64,000 nt of DNA from JASHVB01 sp963762885 (GCA_963762885.1 CAVXNH010000034.1:131325-195324), one strand, 5' to 3'. Positions 52,583 through 61,707 are shown, numbered from the stretch's first letter. Notes: generated by a model not told the origin, from the letters alone. Program-made: numbers and translations.

Positions 52583-53755
52583 ACCGCCCCGCTCACCCGC
52601 AGCCCGGCGATCTCCGCCGCGCCATAACCCAGTTCCCGCAACACCTCATCGGTATGCTGCCCCAGCGACGGCACGTCGCCCATCACCGCCTCCTGATCGG
52701 CAAAGGTGAACGGCGGCAACAACGCGCGCACCGGCCCCGCCGGCGTGTTCACCTCCCGCCACTTGTCACGCGCTTCGAACTGTTCGTGGTGCCAAACATC
52801 CATCGACTGGTTCAGCCGCCCATTCGCAATCCCCGCCGCATCCAGCACGGCGACCACCTCCACAGATGGCATCGCCGCAAAGCAATCCTCGATCACCGTC
52901 AGTCAGCGCGCGCCGGTTCTCGCGCCGGTCGTTCATCGTGGCGAACCGCGGATCGGTCGCCACCTCAGGCCGCCGCAGCACCCGGTCGCAGAACACCTTC
53001 CACTCCCGCTCGTTCTGCAATCCGAAGATCACCTGCCCATCCTTGGTGCGATGCGCGCCGTACGGCGCCAGCGCCGGATGGCCTCCCGGTTCGCGCGGCA
53101 GCGGCGACCCGCCATACGCCGCGCGATACATCGGATACACCATCCATTCCCCGAGCGCATCGAGCATGGCGATCTTCACATTCCCGCCCTCGCCGGAACG
53201 CGACCGCCGCAGCAACGCCGACAGGATGCCGGTTAGCGCGTACATTCCAGTCGCGATATCGGCCGCGGAAATTCCAACCCGAGACGGCGTCTCGGGCGTC
53301 CCGGTCACGCTGATCAGCCCGGACTCCGCCTGGATCAGCAGGTCGTACGCCTTCTTCTGAGCCATCGGCCCCAACTCGCCGTAACCGGAAATGTCGCACA
53401 CTACCAGCTTCGGAAACCGCGGCATCAGTGCCGCATGCGACAGCCCAAGCCGCGCCGCCGCGCCAGGTGCCAGGTTCTGCAACAGCACGTCGGCGCCTTG
53501 CAGCAGGCGATCCAGCACCTCGGCCGCCTGCGCATGCTTCAGGTCCAGCGTCACCGATCGCTTGGCGCGGTTGAGCCACACGAAATGGCTGGACTGGCCG
53601 TGCACGAAACTATCGTAGTGCCGGGCGAAATCGCCCTCGCCGGGACGCTCGATCTTGATGACGTCGGCGCCGAGATCGGCCAGATGCCGGCTACAGATCG
53701 GCGCTGCCACCGCATGTTCCAACGCGATGACGCGCATGCCTTCCAGGGGTCGCAC
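52579..53755 (-). pseudogene. CaiB/BaiF-family CoA transferase, frameshifted
   Basis: This is a family III CoA transferase of about 391 residues when repaired. The N-terminal part shows EGMRVIALEHAVAAPICSRHLADLGADVIKIE, FVWLNRAKRSVTLDLK, and the catalytic-region AYDLLIQAESGLISVTG. One extra base near 52896 shifts the frame, and the family continues with VIEDCFAAMPSVEVVAVL to GYGAAEIAGL. The GTG at 53755 is the most likely start. With MaoC it probably processes a dicarboxylic acyl-CoA. Confidence 0.83.
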
Positions 53756-53828
53756 TTGTCCGCCTTCCTCCGCAGTGGAGTTCAGGAAAGCGCCGCGCGC
53801 GGGCGGTGTCAAAGGTGCAGGGATTGGC

Positions 53829-54175
53829 TTAGAGGACGCAGCGATAGATGCCGTCTTTGAGCGAGGTGGTGTTGAAGTTGATCAGCAGACCAAGCTTGTA
53901 CGGGCTGATGCGAAGGTAGGTCAGAAGCTGGGCCTTGTGCAGTGGCAACAGGCACTCGACCGCTTTGATTTCAACGATGACTTCGTCGTTGACGACGATA
54001 TCGGCGCGGTAGCCACTTTCGCGGCGGATTCCGTCATATTCGAGTGGCAGGTCCACCTGGCGCACTTACGGGAGAGCAGCTTTTTCGAACTCGTGGCAGA
54101 GGCTGCGTTCATAGGCTTTTTCCAGGAGACCGGGGCCAGGATTTGTGTGCACGCGCATCGCAAGGCCAATGATCT
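53829..54175 (-). pseudogene. GxxExxY-family protein, broken
   Basis: The N-terminal part (QIIGLAMRVHTNPGPGLLEKAYERSLCHEF) carries the motif G-L-L-E-K-A-Y. An in-frame TAA at 54066-54068 separates it from the core (VDLPLEYDGI, ADIVVNDEVIVEIKAVE, LLINFNTTSLKDGIYR). The 5' end stops against the MITE-like element at 54185, so the original start may have been displaced. The intact relative is at 31933. Confidence 0.8.
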
Positions 54176-54184
54176 GGTAGGTTA

Positions 54185-54310
54185 TACCAGCCCGCAAAGC
54201 GATTGACTCTCGACCGCTTCGCACGGACCGCCCTAACCGTCATGGCCGGCCATGACGGTTAGGGCGGTCCGTGCGAAGCGGTCGAGAGTCAATCGCTTTG
54301 CGGGCTGGTA
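54185..54310. repeat. MITE-like perfect palindrome, copy 3
   Basis: The 126-bp sequence is a perfect inverted repeat (63-bp arms, no spacer, axis between 54247 and 54248). It is flanked by TTA on each side (54182-54184 and 54311-54313). The ends are TACCAGCCCGCAAAGCGATT and its complement, as in the copies at 26876 and 31277. It would form a cruciform or a very strong hairpin. It abuts the 5' end of a broken GxxExxY gene. Confidence 0.92.
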
Positions 54311-54311
54311 T

Positions 54312-54688
54312 TAGTTGGTTGTTGGGTGTGGGGGACATTCGGTTGGTCTCCCAACCGATCTGGTTTGGGAGATGATGGGCGCGGGGTGTTTCCGGATGGT
54401 TAATTTCGCCGGAGCGGAGGCGCAGGTAACGAAATCAAGCAAGCAAGGCGTTTCTCACAGAGTTTCGAGGAGTCCCACACAGATTTTCACCGAGAATTTC
54501 TTAGCGTCCCGCATCGAGGCATTCCCGCAAAGACCCCGGCGATTACCGCCCGCACGGATCAATATTTTATAACTCGGTGAAACTCTGTAGAAAAAACTTC
54601 GAAACTCTGTGAGAACCGCCTTGCTTTCTATGTATCCCGCGCACACCCAGGCAGCCCCATTGTAGACGCGAATAGAACCGCGCGCGCC
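54312..54688. repeat. Intergenic region with a second inverted repeat
   Basis: The arms at 54441-54470 and 54598-54627 (AAGCAAGGCGTTTCTCACAG and its near-complement) enclose about 127 bp that contains further short inverted copies. The region is relatively AT-rich, unlike the surroundings. It lies downstream of nusB. No gene is supported. Confidence 0.65.
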
Positions 54689-55177
54689 CTAACTAAACTC
54701 GCCTGACCGCAGCAGCCGCGCCATCCGGTCGAGCACCGCGTTCGCCAACCCAGGCTCCGGACCGTCGAAGAATCCCCGCGCCACGTCCAAATACTCGTTG
54801 ATCACCACCTTCGCCGGCGCGCCCTCTGCCATCGCCAGTTCCGCGCCGCCGGCACGCAACAGCGCCCGCAGCACTGGATCGATTCGCGCCAGCGGCCAAT
54901 CGGACGGCAGCGCCTCCTCGACCATGCGGTCGATCGTATCCTGCTGCCGCACCGCCGACCGCACGATGCGCGCGAACAGCGGCACCTCCGCATCCGGCAC
55001 GCGGCCATCCTCGAACCCGCCGGTCCCCGGCAACTCGCCCAACCGATGCCGCACGAACTGATCGATCACCGTCTCGGGATTCTCCGGCCCTTGCTCCGCC
55101 TGGAACAGCGCCTGCACCGCAGCGACGCGCGACGCGGTGCGCGGCCGGCGCCGCGGCTTCGGAGGTCCCTGTGCCAT
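54689..55177 (-). CDS. nusB: Transcription antitermination factor NusB
   Basis: The 162-residue all-helical RNA-binding protein is used in rRNA antitermination. It shows RVAAVQALFQAEQ, the helix VRSAVRQQDTIDRMV, and AKVVINEYLDVARGFF. It is the last gene of the riboflavin operon, 5 bp after ribH, as in many alphaproteobacteria. The N-terminus has a basic extension (PKPRRRPRTASR). Confidence 0.92.
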   Translation of the reverse strand: MAQGPPKPRRRPRTASRVAAVQALFQAEQGPENPETVIDQFVRHRLGELPGTGGFEDGRVPDAEVPLFARIVRSAVRQQDTIDRMVEEALPSDWPLARIDPVLRALLRAGGAELAMAEGAPAKVVINEYLDVARGFFDGPEPGLANAVLDRMARLLRSGEFS

Positions 55178-55182
55178 CGCCG

Positions 55183-55665
55183 TCAGCCCGCGCCGAGGCG
55201 TCGTGCGGCGTTGATTTGGAGCAGTGCTGCCGCGGCGGCTTCCGCCCCCTTGTTGAAGCCGTCTGCGCTGGAGCGTGCCTCGGCCTGCGCCAAGGTGTCG
55301 CAGGTCAGCAACCCGGTCCCCAACGCAATGCCGAATTGCAGCGCGACGCTCATCAGTCCTTCCATCGTCGCGCGGCAGATGAATTCGTAATGGTCGGTCT
55401 CGCCGCGGACGATGCAGCCCAGCGCCACGAACCCGTCGAACTTCGTCCCGCCGCGCAGCGCGATGCGGATCGCCTGCGGCAATTCGAACGCGCCCGCGAT
55501 GTCGAGGATTTCGAACGTCGCCCCCGCTTCACGCAGGATGCGCGTCGCACCATCGGTCAGCCCATCCACCACGGCGCGATAGTACGGCGCGCGCACCAAG
55601 AGCAGGTGCGGCGACGGTCCGTCGACCTGTGGCGCGGATGGGAGGGGGGCGTCCTCGGTACTCAT
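55183..55665 (-). CDS. ribH: 6,7-dimethyl-8-ribityllumazine synthase
   Basis: The 160-residue enzyme of riboflavin synthesis condenses the ribityl-pyrimidine with the C4 unit from RibB. Motifs are GAFELPQAIRIAL, GCIVRGETDHYEFIC and TGLLTCDTLAQAEAR. It lies between ribBA and nusB. A repeat array separates it from ribBA. Confidence 0.94.
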   Translation of the reverse strand: MSTEDAPLPSAPQVDGPSPHLLLVRAPYYRAVVDGLTDGATRILREAGATFEILDIAGAFELPQAIRIALRGGTKFDGFVALGCIVRGETDHYEFICRATMEGLMSVALQFGIALGTGLLTCDTLAQAEARSSADGFNKGAEAAAAALLQINAARRLGAG

Positions 55666-55699
55666 GGGGCGGATCTGCCGTCAATCACGGGCCGCCCCG

Positions 55700-55850
55700 T
55701 CGTCATGGCCCGCCCACTCGTCATGGCCGGCCTTGTGCCGGCCATCCACGCCTTTCCGTGACCTCCGCAGCAAAGGCGTGGATGGCCGGCACAAGGCCGG
55801 CCATGACGACGGGGCCGGCCATGACGACGGGGCCGGCCATGACGACGGGG
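55700..55850. repeat. GGCCGGC hairpin repeats with 18-bp tandem units
   Basis: Inverted copies of CATGGCCGGCCTTGTGCCGG flank a loop with GGCGTGGATGGCC. They are followed by about three tandem CCATGACGACGGGGCCGG units (55801-55850). The array sits between ribBA and ribH within the riboflavin operon. It could affect the relative expression of the two genes. Confidence 0.8.
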
Positions 55851-55870
55851 CGGGGAACAGCGCCGATCCC

Positions 55871-57028
55871 TCATCCCTCATAATCCACGCCGACAATATT
55901 CGGAATCGACCGTTGCTCCAAAATATTAAGCCCATAGCCCTCCAACCCGACGATGGTGCGCCGGCTGTTGGTCAGCAGGACCATGTTCTTCACGCCAAGG
56001 TCGAGTAAGATCTGCGCGCCGATGCCGTAGTCGCGCAGCACGCGGGGCGAGCGGGACTTCTCTGCCGACAGCAACCGCACACGCTCCGCCAGCGCCGTCT
56101 TCCGGTGCTCGCGGATCAGCACCACCACGCCGCGGCCGGCGCGGGCAATCATGTGCATGGCATTGTGCACCGCGATCCAATGCGGCGAGCCCGTCATGTC
56201 GTCCAGCAAGTCGACCGCGTGCATGCGTACCATGACCGGATCGGGGCCGGACAGGTCGCCCTTCACCAGCGCCAGGTGCTCCTGGTACTCGACCGTGTTG
56301 GCATAGACCACCGCGCGCCAGTCGCCGCCGGCGGGGTGATGGTAGTCGCCCTCCTGCACCCGCTGCACCAGCCGCTCCGTCATGCGGCGATGCGCGATCA
56401 GGTCGGCGATCGAACCGAGTTTCAAATTATGCCGTTGCGCGAAGGCGACGAGTTCCGGCAGCCGCGCCATGGTGCCGTCGTCGTTCATGATCTCGCAGAT
56501 CACCGCGGCGGGATACAGCCCGGCCTTGCGCGCGATATCGACCGAGGCCTCGGTATGGCCAGCGCGCACCAGCGTGCCGCCGTCGCGCGCCATCAGCGGG
56601 AAGACGTGACCCGGCGTGGTAATGTCGTCACGCGTGCTTTCCGGGTTGATCGCGACAGCAATGGTGTGGGCGCGGTCATGCGCCGAGATGCCCGTGGTGA
56701 CGCCCTCGCGTGCCTCAATCGACACGGTGAACGCGGTCTGGTGCCGCGTGCCGTTCTGCGCCGCCATCAGCGGCAAGGCGAGCTGTTCGCACCGCTGCCG
56801 GGTCATGGCGAGGCAGATCAGGCCGCGCGCGTGGCGGGCCATGAAGTTGATCGCATCCGGCGTGGCGAACTGCGCTGGGACGATCAGGTCGCCCTCGTTT
56901 TCCCGGTCCTCGTCATCGACCAGGATGAACATACGGCCGTTGCGGGCTTCCTCGATCAGTTCGGGCGCGGCGGCGAGGTATTGCGACAGTTCGGCGGTAC
57001 GCAGGCTCTTCAGGGTCTGGTTCGGCAT
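55871..57028 (-). CDS. ribBA: DHBP synthase with degenerate GTP cyclohydrolase II domain (RibBA-like)
   Basis: The 385-residue protein has an intact N-terminal 3,4-dihydroxy-2-butanone 4-phosphate synthase domain (DDEDRENEGDLIV, TPGHVFPL, RAGHTEASVDIA). The C-terminal half has the RibA fold but lacks the zinc-binding cysteines: the usual GD-x-x-x-S-x-R-CDC region reads LLDDMTGSPHWIAVH. It is therefore probably a RibB with a non-catalytic RibA domain. Its ATG shares one base with the ribE stop. Confidence 0.92.
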   Translation of the reverse strand: MPNQTLKSLRTAELSQYLAAAPELIEEARNGRMFILVDDEDRENEGDLIVPAQFATPDAINFMARHARGLICLAMTRQRCEQLALPLMAAQNGTRHQTAFTVSIEAREGVTTGISAHDRAHTIAVAINPESTRDDITTPGHVFPLMARDGGTLVRAGHTEASVDIARKAGLYPAAVICEIMNDDGTMARLPELVAFAQRHNLKLGSIADLIAHRRMTERLVQRVQEGDYHHPAGGDWRAVVYANTVEYQEHLALVKGDLSGPDPVMVRMHAVDLLDDMTGSPHWIAVHNAMHMIARAGRGVVVLIREHRKTALAERVRLLSAEKSRSPRVLRDYGIGAQILLDLGVKNMVLLTNSRRTIVGLEGYGLNILEQRSIPNIVGVDYEG

Positions 57029-57627
57029 CAGGCTGTCTCCGCCAGCCGCGCCACATAGCGCGCCAGCATGTCGATTTCGATATTCACCGGATCGCCCGGG
57101 GCGAGCGAGCAGAAGCCGGTGACCTGGGCGGTATGCGGTATCACGTTCACCCCGAAAGTATCGTCGCCGACGGCGTTGACCGTCAACGATACCCCATCCA
57201 CGGCGACGCTGCCCTTGACGGCGATAAATCGGGCCAACCCCGCCGGCACGCGAAAAACCCAGCGGGTGGAAGCGTTTTCCGGCGTCGCCGACACCGCTTC
57301 CCCGACGCCGTCGACATGCCCGGAGACGATGTGGCCGCCAAGCTCATCGCCCATACGCAACGAGCGCTCCAGGTTCACCCGGCTGCCGACACCCCATCGG
57401 CCGAGCGTGGTGCAGGCCAGCGTTTCGGCCGAAGCGTCGGCGGCGAACCAGTCCGGCCCGACCTCGGTCGCCGTCAGGCAGCAGCCAGAGCATGCGATCG
57501 AGGCGCCGATGGCGATGCTGCCGGTATCGGGCCAGGGCGCCACGATGACCAGGCGCATGTCCTGGCCGTCGCCGAGTGGGGTGATGGCGCGGACGGTGCC
57601 GAGCGCGGTGACGATGCCGGTGAACAT
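57028..57627 (-). CDS. ribE: Riboflavin synthase alpha chain
   Basis: The 199-residue enzyme dismutates two lumazine molecules to riboflavin. The start is MFTGIVTALG, and two lumazine-binding repeats are visible (ACSGCCLTATEVG with GHIVSGHVDGVG; VDGVSLTVNAVGDDTF). It overlaps ribBA by one base. The 200 bp upstream, before the Uma2 gene, show no FMN-riboswitch pattern that I can recognise. Confidence 0.94.
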   Translation of the reverse strand: MFTGIVTALGTVRAITPLGDGQDMRLVIVAPWPDTGSIAIGASIACSGCCLTATEVGPDWFAADASAETLACTTLGRWGVGSRVNLERSLRMGDELGGHIVSGHVDGVGEAVSATPENASTRWVFRVPAGLARFIAVKGSVAVDGVSLTVNAVGDDTFGVNVIPHTAQVTGFCSLAPGDPVNIEIDMLARYVARLAETA

Positions 57628-57829
57628 GCAGGGAATCCTGTTAGGCGGCCGGGTGGTGCACGGCAAACTATGGAGGCCGGGTGAGGTAAACAAGGAGGCA
57701 GGCAGGCGGACCCGCAACTCAGCGGAGCGAAATGCCGTCCGGCATACCAGCGATCTTCCGGCACTGCAGACCTGTCCGTGGCGCAGCCCCTCGACGCAAT
57801 GACCTGCGGAGCCTTGCTCCGATCCTGCC

Positions 57830-58396
57830 TCAGTCGCCGTAAAAGTCAGCGAACGGCAGGGACAGGCCCGGCGGAGCCAGCACGATCTCGCCGGACGTGA
57901 AGACCTTGGTTGCAACGTCGCCACCCGACAGGCGCGAGTGGCGGGCGATGTGCGACGTTTCGGGCCACACAATGAGATAGTGCTGCAGCGTCGGCAGGCG
58001 GAAATAGTCGCGCAGCTTCAGGCCCCGATCGACGCCACTGGCGGTGGGTGAGAGAACCTCGACGATAATGAGCGGGTCGGGAACCGCGACGGCGTCGTCG
58101 GGCAGCCGGTCGCCACCGCAACGCACCACGGCGTCGGGTTCGTAGTCGCTGTCCCCAACTTCGATCGTCATGCCGTCGCCAAACACCTGGCACGAAAGTC
58201 CTGCACGCTGCACCGCGGCGCGCAGGGCATCCCGCGCCGAACCCTTGCGAAGATTGTGCGCCGCGCGTTCTGCTGCCATGGCGACCACGACGCCCTCGAT
58301 CCGCTCGAACCGCTGCGACGGCTGTTGCTCTGCCCACGCCCGATACGCCTCGCGTGTCATGCGTTCTTCCGGCTCATGGATCAGCGCGCGCGGCAT
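57830..58396 (-). CDS. Uma2-family putative endonuclease
   Basis: The 188-residue protein starts MPRALIHEPEERMTREAYRAW and has the DUF820 core YEPDAVV...PLIIVEVLSP, a PD-(D/E)XK nuclease fold. The LKLRDYFRLPTLQHYLIVWP segment is typical. The family is widespread, often as accessory genes, and its function is unproven. It interrupts the ribD-ribE order in the same orientation. Confidence 0.85.
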   Translation of the reverse strand: MPRALIHEPEERMTREAYRAWAEQQPSQRFERIEGVVVAMAAERAAHNLRKGSARDALRAAVQRAGLSCQVFGDGMTIEVGDSDYEPDAVVRCGGDRLPDDAVAVPDPLIIVEVLSPTASGVDRGLKLRDYFRLPTLQHYLIVWPETSHIARHSRLSGGDVATKVFTSGEIVLAPPGLSLPFADFYGD

Positions 58397-58515
58397 AGCG
58401 AACCTCCAGTCAGGGAGGCGTAGCAGGCAGACAATGCCGGTCAAGCGACCGATTGCCTCCGTCAAATCGACGCCGCGACCGGTTCAGAGGCGTCCAAGCG
58501 GAAGGAGAGCGCACC

Positions 58516-59604
58516 TTATCGATCGAGCCTGACGAACTCGGTCAGCATATCATCGCCCACCGGCGTCGCGCGCTGCCGCACGAAACGGGGCATCGCATCC
58601 AGCCGGTCGATCCCGAACGCCTGCACCGCGGGCCACGCGTCGCCGCCCATCACCGCCGGAGCATGAAACCAGGCGATGCGGTCCACCAGCCCGGCACGCA
58701 GCAACGCAGCCGCGACCTGAGCGCCGCCCTCCACCAGCAGCCGCGTGATCCCGGCGGTCCCCAGCGCCACCAGTCCGACCTGCAAATCCACCCCCGCCGA
58801 GGCGCCCGCCACCTCGATCAGCCGCACCCCGGCATCGGCGAACGCGTGGCGCCGTGCGGGATCGGTGCCGTGACGGATCAGCATCCAGGTCGGCGTAGCC
58901 CGGGCGGATGCCACCAAGCGCGCGGTCAGCGAGGTGCGCAGGTGGCTGTCCGCCACCACGCGCACGATGGGCGTGGGGCGGAAGCCGGGCAGCCGGCAGG
59001 TCAGGTCAGGATCGTCGGCCAGCACCGTGCCGACGCCGACCAGGATCGCGTCATGCCGACCGCGCAGAGCGTGTGCCGCCCGCCGCGCCGCCGCACCGGT
59101 GATCCAGCGGCTCTCGCCGCCATGCGTGGCAATACGCCCGTCCAGCGTCGATGCCAGCTTCAGCGTCACCAGAGGGCGTCCCGTGGTGGCCCGCAGGTGG
59201 AACCCGGCCAGCACCTCGTACGCCTCATCCGCCAGCACGCCCTCGTCCACGGCGATCCCGGCAGAGCGCAGCCTGGCGACGCCCTGGCCGTTCACCCGAG
59301 CGTCCGGGTCCCGCGCGGCGATCACCACGCGAGCGACACCGGCCGCGATCAGCGCATCGGTGCAGGGCGGCGTGCGGCCGTGGTGGCAGCACGGTTCCAG
59401 CGTCACGTAGGCGGTGGCGCCTCGCGCGGCGTCGCCCGCCATGGCGAGCGCCTGCGGTTCCGCGTGCGGGCGGCCGCCGGGGGCGGTGAACGCACGGCCG
59501 ACCACGCGGTCGTGCCGCACAATGACGCAGCCGACCGAGGGGTTCGGCCACGTATTGCCCAGCCCCCGCCGCGCCAGGGCAAGAGCCGAGCGCATGTGGT
59601 CCAT
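58516..59604 (-). CDS. ribD: Bifunctional riboflavin deaminase/reductase
   Basis: The 362-residue enzyme deaminates then reduces the pyrimidine intermediate. The N-terminal deaminase has zinc ligands His47 and Glu49 (HAEPQAL) and Cys72 and Cys81 (PCCHHGRTPPC). The reductase domain includes LKLASTLDGRIAT and LLVEGGAQVAAALL. It lies between nrdR and the Uma2 gene; a REP-like pair separates it from nrdR. Confidence 0.95.
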   Translation of the reverse strand: MDHMRSALALARRGLGNTWPNPSVGCVIVRHDRVVGRAFTAPGGRPHAEPQALAMAGDAARGATAYVTLEPCCHHGRTPPCTDALIAAGVARVVIAARDPDARVNGQGVARLRSAGIAVDEGVLADEAYEVLAGFHLRATTGRPLVTLKLASTLDGRIATHGGESRWITGAAARRAAHALRGRHDAILVGVGTVLADDPDLTCRLPGFRPTPIVRVVADSHLRTSLTARLVASARATPTWMLIRHGTDPARRHAFADAGVRLIEVAGASAGVDLQVGLVALGTAGITRLLVEGGAQVAAALLRAGLVDRIAWFHAPAVMGGDAWPAVQAFGIDRLDAMPRFVRQRATPVGDDMLTEFVRLDR

Positions 59605-59607
59605 CGA

Positions 59608-59765
59608 ACTAAACCTCTCCCGCGGGAGCGGGAGAGGTCGAGACGCGAACCGGCGAGGGTGAGGGTGATCGGGTCGGCACGCGGCAGTCAGAGCGTGCCG
59701 ACCCGATCACCCTCACCCGGCGCTCCGCGCCGACCTCTCCCGCGCATAGCGCGGGAGAGGTTTCG
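59608..59765. repeat. Paired REP-like inverted repeat (full copy 4)
   Basis: Two convergent units as at 3514, in the gap between nrdR and ribD, which are co-oriented. The outer palindrome CCTCTCCCGCGGGAGCGGGA on the left pairs with CCTCTCCCGCGCATAGCGCG on the right. It may attenuate ribD. Confidence 0.88.
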
Positions 59766-59772
59766 TATGGCG

Positions 59773-60228
59773 TCACGCGCTATCCCCCAGCGAACCGACG
59801 AAGTCCTCGAAATCCTTCGCCTCGCGGAAATTGCGGTACACGCTGGCGAATCGCACATACGCCACCGGATCGATCTCCTTCAGCGTATCCATCACCAACT
59901 CGCCGATCAGCTTGCTGGCGATGTCGCTCTCGCCCGACGCCTCCAACTGCCGCACGATCCCGTTGACGATGCGCTCGATGCGCTCCTCCTGCACCGGGCG
60001 CTTGTTCAGTGCGGTGCGGATCGATTTCGCCAGCTTGTCGCGGTCGAACGGCACCCGCCGCCCGTCCGACTTCACCACGGTCAGCTCGCGCAACTGGGTG
60101 CGCTCGATGGTGGTGAAGCGCTGCCCGCAATGGGTGCAGAATCGCCGCCGCCGGATCGCGCCGCCGTCCTCGGACGGGCGGCTGTCCTTCACTTGCGTAT
60201 CCTCATTGCCGCAGAACGGGCAGCGCAT
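59773..60228 (-). CDS. nrdR: Transcriptional repressor NrdR
   Basis: The 151-residue ATP/dATP-sensing repressor of ribonucleotide reductase genes has zinc cysteines C3, C6, C31 and C34 (MRCPFCGNED; RFCTHCGQRF). An ATP-cone spans about residues 49-139 (VVKSDGRRVPFDRDKLAKSI). The start at 60228 gives the exact family N-terminus; it lies 5 bp from the glyA stop, so the genes are coupled. Confidence 0.95.
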   Translation of the reverse strand: MRCPFCGNEDTQVKDSRPSEDGGAIRRRRFCTHCGQRFTTIERTQLRELTVVKSDGRRVPFDRDKLAKSIRTALNKRPVQEERIERIVNGIVRQLEASGESDIASKLIGELVMDTLKEIDPVAYVRFASVYRNFREAKDFEDFVGSLGDSA

Positions 60229-60233
60229 GTGCG

Positions 60234-61538
60234 TCAGCCTCCGCGATAGATCGGGAACCGCGCGCACAGCGCCTGCACGCGCGCCCCGACCGCGCGTTCC
60301 GCCGCATCGTTCGAGCCGTCATTGGACCGAGACAGCCCCTCCAGAACCTCGTCGATCATCTCCCCCACAATGCGGAATTCGTCCGGCCCGAAGCCGCGCG
60401 TGGTGGCGGCCGGCGAGCCCAGCCGCACCCCGGAAGTGATCGTCGGCTTCTCCGGATCGAACGGGATGGCATTCTTGTTGGCGGTGATATGGGCGCGTTC
60501 CAGGCTGGCCTCGGCCGCCTTGCCGGTGACGCGCTTGGGGCGAAGGTCGGCCAGCATCAGGTGGCAGTCGGTGCCGCCGGTCACGACGGCGATGCCGCGC
60601 GCCATCAGTGTCTCGGCCAGCACCTTGGCATTGTCGGCGACCGCCTTCTGGTAGACCCGAAAATCCGGCCGCAGCGCCTCGCCGAAGGCCGCGGCCTTGC
60701 CGGCGATGACGTGCATCAATGGGCCGCCCTGCAAGCCGGGAAACACCGCGCTGTTGATTTTCCGCCCGATCTCCGGATCGTTGGCCAGCACCATGCCGCC
60801 GCGCGGCCCGCGCAGCGTCTTGTGCGTCGTGGTGGTCACCACATGCGCATGCGGCAGCGGCGACGGAAACAACTCCGCCGCCACCAGGCCGGCGAAATGC
60901 GCCATGTCCACCATGAAATACGCGCCGACCTCATCGGCCACGCGCCGGATTCGCGCGAAATCGATGAATCGAGGATAGGCCGACCCGCCGGCAATAATAA
61001 GCTTCGGCTTTTCCTCCCGCGCCATGTGTTCGAGCTGTTCATAGTTCAGCAGCCCGTCTTCGCGGCGCACCCCGTACTGGATGGCACGGAACCATTTGCC
61101 CGACAGGTTCGGCGCCGCCCCATGGGTCAGGTGGCCGCCGGCATCGAGGCTCATCCCCAGGATCGTATCGCCCGGCTTCAGCAGCGCCAGGAACGCCGCC
61201 TGGTTGGCCTGCGCGCCCGAGTGCGGCTGCACATTGGCGAAGCCACACTGGAACAGCGTCTTCGCCCGGTCGATTGCGAGCTGTTCCGCCACGTCCACAT
61301 AGACGCAGCCGCCATAGTAGCGGCGGCCGGGATAGCCCTCGGCGTATTTGTTGGTCAGCACCGAGCCCTGCGCCTCCAGCACCGCGGCGGAGACCAGGTT
61401 CTCGCTGGCGATCAGCTCGATGCCGTCCTGCTGGCGATGCAGCTCGGCGCCGAGGGCGGCGGCGAGCTCCGGGTCGGTCTCCGCCAGCGGCGCCGCAAAG
61501 AAGCGGTCCAGGCTGGCGGCGGGGCGCTGTTCGTTCAT
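60234..61538 (-). CDS. glyA: Serine hydroxymethyltransferase
   Basis: The 434-residue PLP enzyme interconverts serine and glycine with tetrahydrofolate. It shows IELIASENLVS, TNKYAEGYPGRRYYGG, and the PLP lysine K240 in TTTTHKTLRGPRGG. FPGLQGGPLMHVIAGKA is also present. It is the first gene of the conserved glyA-nrdR-rib order. A REP-like unit lies 75 bp upstream. Confidence 0.96.
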   Translation of the reverse strand: MNEQRPAASLDRFFAAPLAETDPELAAALGAELHRQQDGIELIASENLVSAAVLEAQGSVLTNKYAEGYPGRRYYGGCVYVDVAEQLAIDRAKTLFQCGFANVQPHSGAQANQAAFLALLKPGDTILGMSLDAGGHLTHGAAPNLSGKWFRAIQYGVRREDGLLNYEQLEHMAREEKPKLIIAGGSAYPRFIDFARIRRVADEVGAYFMVDMAHFAGLVAAELFPSPLPHAHVVTTTTHKTLRGPRGGMVLANDPEIGRKINSAVFPGLQGGPLMHVIAGKAAAFGEALRPDFRVYQKAVADNAKVLAETLMARGIAVVTGGTDCHLMLADLRPKRVTGKAAEASLERAHITANKNAIPFDPEKPTITSGVRLGSPAATTRGFGPDEFRIVGEMIDEVLEGLSRSNDGSNDAAERAVGARVQALCARFPIYRGG

Positions 61539-61609
61539 GTGGGGCGGCCGATGTGGTGGAGCCACATCCTGTAGCATGCGCCACGGCACGGCGGAACGCC
61601 CCCCAACGA

Positions 61610-61690
61610 AACCTCTCCCGCGGGAGCGGGAGAGGTCAAGGTGCGAAGCACCGAGGGTGAGGGTGATCGGGCCGCACACACCCCTCCGCC
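61610..61690. repeat. REP-like unit (half copy)
   Basis: A single unit of the 3514 family, between glyA and the PNPOx-like gene (both minus strand). Confidence 0.85.
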
Positions 61691-61707
61691 ACCGCACCGC
61701 CCCCCCC

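Noticed and set aside
54455..54646. A 63-codon minus-strand frame beside the long palindrome
   Set aside because: It reads through an inverted repeat and has no supporting features.
55801..55850. CRISPR-like tandem repeats
   Set aside because: The 18-bp units are directly adjacent, without spacers, and belong to a dispersed hairpin family.
57628..57829. Possible FMN riboswitch before ribE
   Set aside because: I could not find the conserved RFN-element segments; the region looks like ordinary intergenic sequence.
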